Source: UBA2653 sp964572685 (GTDB lineage: Bacteria > Pseudomonadota > Gammaproteobacteria > Legionellales > Legionellaceae). Taken from it: a stretch of 20,573 nucleotides of DNA. The stretch lies in assembly GCA_964572685.1 (NCBI GenBank), contig CAZNFJ010000033.1, positions 1 to 20,573 of the forward strand, in the 5' to 3' direction. Positions 16,187-20,573 of this stretch are shown here, one piece after another (position 1 is the stretch's first letter; each line of letters starts with the position of its first letter). The translations under genes and the position numbers were made by a program. The notes under the pieces were generated by a model. The model was not told where the DNA came from and ran no database searches. It saw nothing but the letters and a program-made list of their open reading frames with translations.

Positions 16187-16918
16187 ATGGATTTACAACA
16201 AGCGCGAGTTGTTGTCACCGGTGGAGCTTCTGGTCTTGGGCAAGCCACTATTGACCTATTGAAAGCACATGGCGCACATGTGATTTCTTGGGACAAACAA
16301 ACTGCTCAAAATCAATATCAAATCGAATGCGATGTGACTCAAGAAAACAGTGTCAAACAGGCTCTCTCACAAACTATTGAACGAATCGGCATTCCCAATG
16401 TCTGTATACAATGTGCAGGTATCGCCCCTGCCAAACGCGTCGTTGGCAAACAAGGCGCTATGGCCTTAGCTGAATTTGAGAAAGTCATTCAAATTAATTT
16501 AATTGGAACATTCAATGTACTTCGCTTGGTTGCTGAAAAAATGATGGAACTGCCAAGTCAAGATGATTGCACTAAAGGGGTTTTTATTCATACGGCATCT
16601 ATTGCAGCATTTGAAGGACAAATGGGGCAAGCAGCTTATAGCGCATCCAAGGGTGGAATTGCTGCCATGACCTTACCGATTGCCAGAGAATTTGCGCAAC
16701 ATCAAATTCGTATCAATACCATTGCGCCAGGTATCATGCAAACACCTATGATGGCAGGCATGCCGGAAGAAATTCAGCAACAATTGGGAGCAAGTGTGCC
16801 ATTTCCACATCGACTTGGCAAACCCGAAGAATTTGCCAAGCTTGTGATGCACATCGTTGAAAATGATTATCTGAATGGAACCGTCATTCGCTTGGATGGT
16901 GCATTAAGATTAATTTGA
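16187..16918 (+). CDS. SDR-family dehydrogenase, 3-hydroxyacyl-CoA (HSD17B10-like) type
   Basis: This is a 243-aa short-chain dehydrogenase. The NAD-binding TGGASGLG is at 11-18, and catalytic S138, Y151 and K155 (YSASK) are all present, as is the structural PG at 181-182. D36 after the second strand favours NAD over NADP. The segment CAGIAPAKRVVGKQG and INLIGTFNVLRLVAEKM resemble the HSD17B10/3-hydroxy-2-methylbutyryl-CoA dehydrogenase branch, which acts in fatty-acid and isoleucine breakdown; the substrate here is inferred. The usual Asn of the NNAG/NCAG motif is replaced by Gln (Q75). The gene starts directly after the isochorismatase-family stop, with GGAG about 8 nt upstream, and overlaps the convergent membrane-protein gene by 9 bp. 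Confidence 0.9.
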   Translation: MDLQQARVVVTGGASGLGQATIDLLKAHGAHVISWDKQTAQNQYQIECDVTQENSVKQALSQTIERIGIPNVCIQCAGIAPAKRVVGKQGAMALAEFEKVIQINLIGTFNVLRLVAEKMMELPSQDDCTKGVFIHTASIAAFEGQMGQAAYSASKGGIAAMTLPIAREFAQHQIRINTIAPGIMQTPMMAGMPEEIQQQLGASVPFPHRLGKPEEFAKLVMHIVENDYLNGTVIRLDGALRLI

Positions 16919-17356
16919 TAAACCCATGCGAGTCCAAATTCCACTTAGCTCTGTTTGAGGTTCGTTTTGTTTGATCAAGTCAACGCATTTGGAGATGGCC
17001 AACCCAGAAAATACGATGAGAGCAAAATAAGGTAAAACATTGATCAATAAGGCTGATGCTATAGCCAAAATTGCAAAATTCGTGATAGATTCAGTCGATG
17101 CTTCTGGAGGTAATAATCGACAAATCATGGCAACTATCATGGCCGCTGCGGCCGCCGCTAATAATGTGCTGAGCAAGCTGCTCATCGCACTTAAAACAAA
17201 AGAAACGATAACACCTGTACCCAAAATAACAAACGAACTCAGTATGGTTTCATATATGTTTTTGAATTGCTTGAAAGAAAAAACTTCTTGCAGTTTTATT
17301 TTGTTGAAGACTGCTTCAAAACCTCGACGATGTATTTCAAAAAAATTTTGTGACAT
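16910..17356 (-). CDS. Orphan membrane protein, 148 aa
   Basis: No family is recognised. The ATG at 17354-17356 is preceded by GAGGAAAAGTATT, a good ribosome binding site; an in-frame TTG at 17371 would start inside that site. About 45 polar residues are followed by three or four hydrophobic segments (ILSSFVILGTGVIVSFVLSAM, then an Ala-rich LLAAAAAAMIVAMICRLL, then two more around 92-123). A short hydrophilic tail follows (KQNEPQTELSGIWTRMGLSN). It has its own promoter at 17417-17445, and its 3' end overlaps the SDR gene by 9 bp. It lies in a minus-strand group with the FlgM-like gene and the 217-aa membrane protein, which may mark an accessory locus. Confidence 0.65.
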   Translation of the reverse strand: MSQNFFEIHRRGFEAVFNKIKLQEVFSFKQFKNIYETILSSFVILGTGVIVSFVLSAMSSLLSTLLAAAAAAMIVAMICRLLPPEASTESITNFAILAIASALLINVLPYFALIVFSGLAISKCVDLIKQNEPQTELSGIWTRMGLSN

Positions 17357-17383
17357 AATACTTTTCCTCAAGTTAGTAATTGG

Positions 17384-17403
17384 CTTTTAAATATTTAAGC
17401 CAA
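17384..17403. other. Hairpin in the leader of the 148-aa membrane protein gene
   Basis: GGCTT at 17384-17388 pairs with AAGCC at 17399-17403 around an A/T-rich core that also pairs, with one bulged base. It lies between the predicted transcription start (about 17410) and the ribosome binding site, and has no T-run, so it is a leader structure rather than an obvious terminator. Confidence 0.3.
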
Positions 17404-17416
17404 GCGAGCGGCTCAA

Positions 17417-17445
17417 ATTATATTCAAAATGACTCAAATAAACAA
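17417..17445 (-). promoter_or_regulatory. Sigma-70-type promoter of the 148-aa membrane protein gene
   Basis: On the minus strand TTGTTT (17440-17445), 17 bp, then a perfect TATAAT (17417-17422). The leader would be about 54 nt. Confidence 0.55.
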
Positions 17446-17459
17446 GAGTTCGATTTTCA

Positions 17460-17630
17460 TTATTCCTCGGATTCGAGGTTCAACCAATTTGAAGCAATCA
17501 CCTTAGGATGAATCATGAATTGACCATTCAGCAAAGCTTCTTTTAATTGCTGAATTTTTTCTTCACGAAAATGCTGCACAGTTTCCATGCATTGATGAAA
17601 AAAAAGCGTCGATTCTTCTTGAAAACTCAT
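17460..17630 (-). CDS. 56-aa FlgM-like small protein
   Basis: A short frame starts at the ATG 17628-17630 behind a strong GGAGAAGAAC site and ends with TAA. Residues 23-50 (EEKIQQLKEALLNGQFMIHP and then KVIASNWL) resemble the C-terminal half of the anti-sigma-28 factor FlgM, whose pattern is E-x4-LKxAIxxGxxxxD-x3-IA. The usual N-terminal disordered half of FlgM is missing: here there are only about 20 residues (MSFQEESTLFFHQCMETVQH). FlgM binds and inhibits the flagellar sigma factor FliA, and the binding helices lie in the conserved part. Whether this is a real FliA regulator or only a similar helix pair is open. No flagellar gene is in the window. It has its own promoter and sits between two orphan membrane proteins. 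Confidence 0.65.
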   Translation of the reverse strand: MSFQEESTLFFHQCMETVQHFREEKIQQLKEALLNGQFMIHPKVIASNWLNLESEE

Positions 17631-17657
17631 GTTCTTCTCCGTTTGAATTCATATTTC

Positions 17658-17686
17658 ATCATGACTTTTTTTTGGAAAAATTTCAA
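17658..17686 (-). promoter_or_regulatory. Sigma-70-type promoter of the FlgM-like gene
   Basis: On the minus strand TTGAAA (17681-17686), 17 bp, then CATGAT (17658-17663; four of six -10 bases). Transcription would start near 17651, about 21 nt before the ATG. It begins directly after the terminator of the preceding gene. Confidence 0.4.
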
Positions 17687-17711
17687 GAAAAAAAAGCCGG
17701 GAAAACCCGGC
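17687..17711 (-). terminator. Rho-independent terminator of the 217-aa membrane protein gene
   Basis: On the minus strand GCCGGG, loop TTTT, CCCGGC (17696-17701 with 17706-17711) is followed by eight T. It lies 20 bp after the stop codon at 17731. Confidence 0.9.
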
Positions 17712-17730
17712 AAGATAGTTGCAAAAATTT

Positions 17731-18384
17731 TTAAGCGCTCGGAGAAAGACGAGAAACTTGTTCATAGGCTGATTTACCTAATTCATAGCCTGCTTTGAAG
17801 AAACGAACAGAACAATCCTTCTTATCATTTAAATCTTCTTTTAAAAATTCAAAAGTCATATCAAGATAAGACTTTTTAGTATCTGTATCAACAACAGTTG
17901 GCGCTGTTTCATTTATTTTCCAGCCCATTTGAGCATAAATATAATTGGTCACTGAACTCATTGAATGGTTAAACCGCTCTTGTAAACCCATGCCAGGAAA
18001 TAAAACATCTAAAGATATAGCGAATCTATAAACCGCAACGAAGCTCATTAATACAATCAAAACTTCATTTAGACCCATCAACAGCGCAAGATTCCAAAAT
18101 GCCATTTTTTTATGTTGCCCATTTTCTGTTTCATGGAAAGCTTGGTATGCATGATATGCAATCAATCCTGTAAGCACCAATCGCCCCAATGTGGCACTCA
18201 AGATGCTATATAGAGCAATGTAACCAACATAAGACAGTGAATTTGTAAAAGCTTCTGTGCCAGTTTTATAACCATTAGCAGAAAAAATATCGACGGTATC
18301 AAGCAATCCTTGACAGCTTGACTTTAAAAAATCTACACTTTGAGCGAATTGGAATGTTTCTTGTTGCTGATGAGAAGTAGGCAT
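17731..18384 (-). CDS. Orphan membrane protein, 217 aa
   Basis: No family is recognised. AAGGA lies about 9 nt before the ATG. The first 50 residues are polar (SHQQQETFQFAQSVDFLKSS). At least two hydrophobic stretches follow at about 52-78 (YVGYIALYSILSATLGRLVL) and 95-122 (FWNLALLMGLNEVLIVLMSF), separated by a short charged loop (HETENGQHKKM). A charged, soluble C-terminal part of about 90 residues completes it. It is flanked by a strong extended -10 promoter and a strong terminator, so it is a one-gene unit. The layout of polar N-terminus, membrane hairpin and soluble C-terminus is also seen in some secreted intracellular-bacterium effectors, but that is inference only. Confidence 0.72.
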   Translation of the reverse strand: MPTSHQQQETFQFAQSVDFLKSSCQGLLDTVDIFSANGYKTGTEAFTNSLSYVGYIALYSILSATLGRLVLTGLIAYHAYQAFHETENGQHKKMAFWNLALLMGLNEVLIVLMSFVAVYRFAISLDVLFPGMGLQERFNHSMSSVTNYIYAQMGWKINETAPTVVDTDTKKSYLDMTFEFLKEDLNDKKDCSVRFFKAGYELGKSAYEQVSRLSPSA

Positions 18385-18420
18385 AATTTAAATCCTTGAA
18401 AAAGTAAACGGCACCAGGCT

Positions 18421-18450
18421 ATTATATCAAAAAATATACAAAAAGAACAA
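18421..18450 (-). promoter_or_regulatory. Extended -10 promoter of the 217-aa membrane protein gene
   Basis: On the minus strand TTGTTC (18445-18450), 18 bp, then TATAAT (18421-18426) preceded by TGA, which makes an extended -10 (TGnTATAAT). It lies in a very A/T-rich 166-bp gap between divergent genes. Confidence 0.65.
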
Positions 18451-18550
18451 TATTTATATAAAATATTTTAAAATAAATTTTTTATGACTCAAATTCACTG
18501 GATATTTTTCTAGCTTAAGGTTAGCATCATCTCATTATTGTTAAATTTGT

Positions 18551-19108
18551 GTGATGATGTTTACATTATTATTTTCTTATACAGGGTTATTAATCTTACT
18601 CGCACTCATCGCCTTGACATACACCCTATCACATGATTTTTTTAGCTTCTTATATCCTACTCATCCTCAAGAACCATCTTCAGAAACACCCATCCAAGAT
18701 AGTCTAAACTTTCGTGCATCACCGATTATAGTAACGGAAGAGGCCCTGCTCATGAATATTGAAGAAGAACTGGAGACAGTCACTAAACCGAATCCTAATA
18801 TTTACATGATCATTGGTTTTTATGAGGCACTATACAATGAAACCTTGGATGTTCATGATAAAAATATTTCAACATTGGTACATTATCACATGAAAAAAAG
18901 CTATTTTCATGAAATATTTCGTATTGAAAAATCACAAGCCACAACATTCGATACAAAACTTCATGAGATCTTAAAAGATATTGAAAGAATGCCACATAAA
19001 CAGGAATCAATTCGAAAACTATACAGCCTTTTTAAATCTCCAGACTATAAACGCCCTCACTATGAAATGAATCAAGAAAAGCCATCGTCATTATTTTCTC
19101 ATCATTAA
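18551..19108 (+). CDS. Orphan membrane-anchored protein, about 185 aa
   Basis: No family is recognised. The frame opens GTG-ATG-ATG (18551, 18554, 18557), so the protein is 183 to 185 aa; no clear Shine-Dalgarno sequence separates them. One N-terminal membrane segment or uncleaved signal anchor covers about 3-26 (FTLLFSYTGLLILLALIALT). A Pro/Ser/Glu-rich linker (YPTHPQEPSSETPIQ) follows, then a charged, probably helical domain of about 120 residues. That layout suggests a single-pass protein with its main domain on one side of the membrane. The 3' end overlaps the convergent MFS gene by 4 bp. No convincing promoter was found in the upstream A/T-rich gap. Confidence 0.62.
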   Translation: MMMFTLLFSYTGLLILLALIALTYTLSHDFFSFLYPTHPQEPSSETPIQDSLNFRASPIIVTEEALLMNIEEELETVTKPNPNIYMIIGFYEALYNETLDVHDKNISTLVHYHMKKSYFHEIFRIEKSQATTFDTKLHEILKDIERMPHKQESIRKLYSLFKSPDYKRPHYEMNQEKPSSLFSHH

Positions 19109-20520
19109 TCATCTATCTTTCTTTGATAAGTTTCAGGTAAAAAACAAAAAGTGATCACCGAGCAAAATCCGCACAATATTACCGGATACCATAATCCACT
19201 ATAAATATTACCTGTTTGAGCGACAACCGAATAAGCAATCGCAGGCATCATGCCACCAAATAATCCATTTCCCAAATGATAAGGTAAAGACATGGCAGTA
19301 TAGCGTATACGTGATGGAAATAACTCTACCAAACAAGCCGCTTGTGGAGCATAAACCATTGAGGATAAAATCAATAGATAAGTCACCAGTGCACACAAAA
19401 TTCCAAAATGGACATGCTGAGGAGCTGTGTTTAAAGGATAACCCCATTCCATCAATTTTACCTTTAAATCTTGCTCTAACTGTAATTGACGATGAGATAA
19501 GGGATTAATTTTTTCCTGACCTATGGTGATGTAAGGTGAGTGACCCGTTGTTAAATATCGCGTCTCATAGGAAATGCCTAAATTTGCTAAACTTTTTTTT
19601 GCTTTATCACAAGCACTCTTTAATTCAACATGTCCGGTTAAACTAATTTGCCAAGAACAGCTTGTGGGATCTGTATAAAGTACCACCGGATAAGCTTGCT
19701 GAATAGCCATCAATTCAGGATTGCTAACCTTTGCCATCATATGATATACTGGAAAATATGAAAGTGTCCCTAAAATACAACCCACCAGCATGATACGGCG
19801 ACGACCCATTTTATCACTTAAACGGCCTATTAAAATAATCAAGGGCATACAAATCAGCAATCCAATAGCAACACACGCACTTGCGATGATTGAATCCACT
19901 TTTAATATTTGAGTCAAAAAGTAAAAAGCATAGAAATTACCACAAAAAGCCATCACAGACTGTGCGATGATTATACCAAATAGCGCTATTAAGACCACTT
20001 TTAAATTATTCCACTGACCAAATGTTTCTAAAATTGGATGTTTTGAAATCCCACCATTTCTTTTTAATTTCATAAATACCGGCGATTCTTGAATTTTTAA
20101 ACGTATATAAAGAGAGATACTTAAAAAAACCGAGCATAATAAAAAAGGAATACGCCAGCCCCATTCCTCAAACATGGTCTTCCCAAGACACCATTGGGTA
20201 GATAAAATCACTGATATTGATAAAAAATAACCCACACCAGAAGTCATTTGTATCCAGGAAGTATAAGCTCCTCGCCTATCTTCTGGCGCAAATTCCGCAA
20301 CATAAATCGTTGCTCCTCCATATTCTCCGCCCAAAGCAATCCCTTGTAAGATTCTTAATATCATGAGCGTAATAGGAGCGGCTATACCGATGGCATGATA
20401 ATTTGGTAAACAACCCACCAAAAAAGTTGAGATTCCCATAATGGTGATAGTTAATAAAAAAGTACGTTTACGTCCTAGGCGATCTCCCATACGACCAAAA
20501 ATCAATGCACCCAAGGGTCG
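19105..20520 (-). pseudogene. MHS/ProP-type MFS transporter, 5' end cut off by the terminal repeat
   Basis: About 470 residues of a metabolite:proton symporter-family permease remain. The open part begins RPLGALIFGRMGDRLGRKRT, which is the conserved loop between helices 2 and 3, so roughly the first 60-80 residues with helices 1 and 2 are missing. The codon before RP is a TAA inside the 54-bp repeat (20521-20523). A TTG at 20512-20514 could start translation but would give an incomplete transporter. Other family marks are ALGGEYGGATIYVAEFAPEDRRG, the central GRLSDKMGRRRIM, and ELFPSRIRYTAMSLPYHLGNG near the end. A periplasmic insertion of about 90 residues with two cysteines (DPTSCSW, KSACDKAKK) sits in the second half, as in several MHS proteins. 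The substrate (betaine, proline or dicarboxylate-like) cannot be told. Confidence 0.8.
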
Positions 20521-20573
20521 TTAGTGTCTCAAAGTTTCTGTAAATTCAGGAAGGCCTAGAAAAGAAGAAAGCC
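20520..20573 (-). repeat. Right copy of 54-bp terminal inverted repeat, probable mobile-element edge
   Basis: This is identical to 1-54 on the opposite strand. It interrupts the MFS gene right after the codons for Arg-Pro. The flanking unique bases differ from those at the left copy, so the two are separate insertions rather than two sides of one target duplication. Confidence 0.8.

Noticed and set aside
17547..17798. Plus-strand frame of 83 codons, rich in Lys and Phe
   Set aside because: It lies opposite the FlgM-like gene and the terminator, and its composition comes from A/T runs.
1..20573. Composite transposon or linear plasmid with terminal inverted repeats
   Set aside because: The interior holds groESL, glyQS, hemL and other core genes, and both repeat copies interrupt unrelated genes. 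Contig ends in a dispersed repeat explain it better.

Overview
The window looks like an AT-rich gammaproteobacterial chromosome segment, most plausibly from the Legionellales or a relative (Legionella, Coxiella, Berkiella or Aquicella type). The reasons are separate glyQ and glyS, rsmJ, a C5-pathway hemL, a sigma-32-type groESL promoter without CIRCE, a Com1/DsbA2-like secreted DsbA, a eukaryotic-like protein kinase and several orphan proteins. The taxonomic call is an inference. No rRNA, tRNA, CRISPR array or complete mobile element was seen.

Layout. Both ends carry the same 54-bp sequence in inverted orientation (1-54 and 20520-20573). It looks like the outer edge of a multicopy element at which the assembly stopped. 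Each copy cuts into a gene: an unknown 195-aa protein on the left, and an MHS/ProP-type MFS transporter on the right that has lost its N-terminus. From the left come a divergent pair (the orphan protein and an atypical Hanks-type kinase), a long hairpin holding two perfect inverted DnaA boxes, a 96-aa orphan, and groES-groEL with a strong terminator. Then follow dsbD with a frameshifted or start-less DUF2256 remnant behind it, an AstE/aspartoacylase-family deacylase, and a 318-aa orphan.

The central minus-strand block is one tight operon, dsbA/com1-like > glyQ > glyS > rsmJ, with 3-nt or 4-nt junctions. Upstream of it is hemL, divergent from an RlmI-like methyltransferase. That gene leads a plus-strand run with an isochorismatase-family hydrolase and an SDR dehydrogenase.

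The right part (16.9-19.1 kb) is accessory: two orphan membrane proteins, a 56-aa FlgM-like protein and a membrane-anchored orphan. The 374-bp stretch 17357-17730, which looks empty of large genes, contains the FlgM-like gene, two sigma-70-type promoters and a terminator. No other stretch above 300 bp lacks a gene.

Functional links. groES/groEL provide cytosolic folding, and dsbD plus the DsbA-like protein provide periplasmic thiol chemistry. glyQS, rsmJ and the RlmI-like enzyme serve translation. I do not see a clearly new multigene system. The best leads are the unusual kinase, the DnaA-box hairpin, the terminal repeats, the FlgM-like micro-gene and the broken DUF2256 gene.
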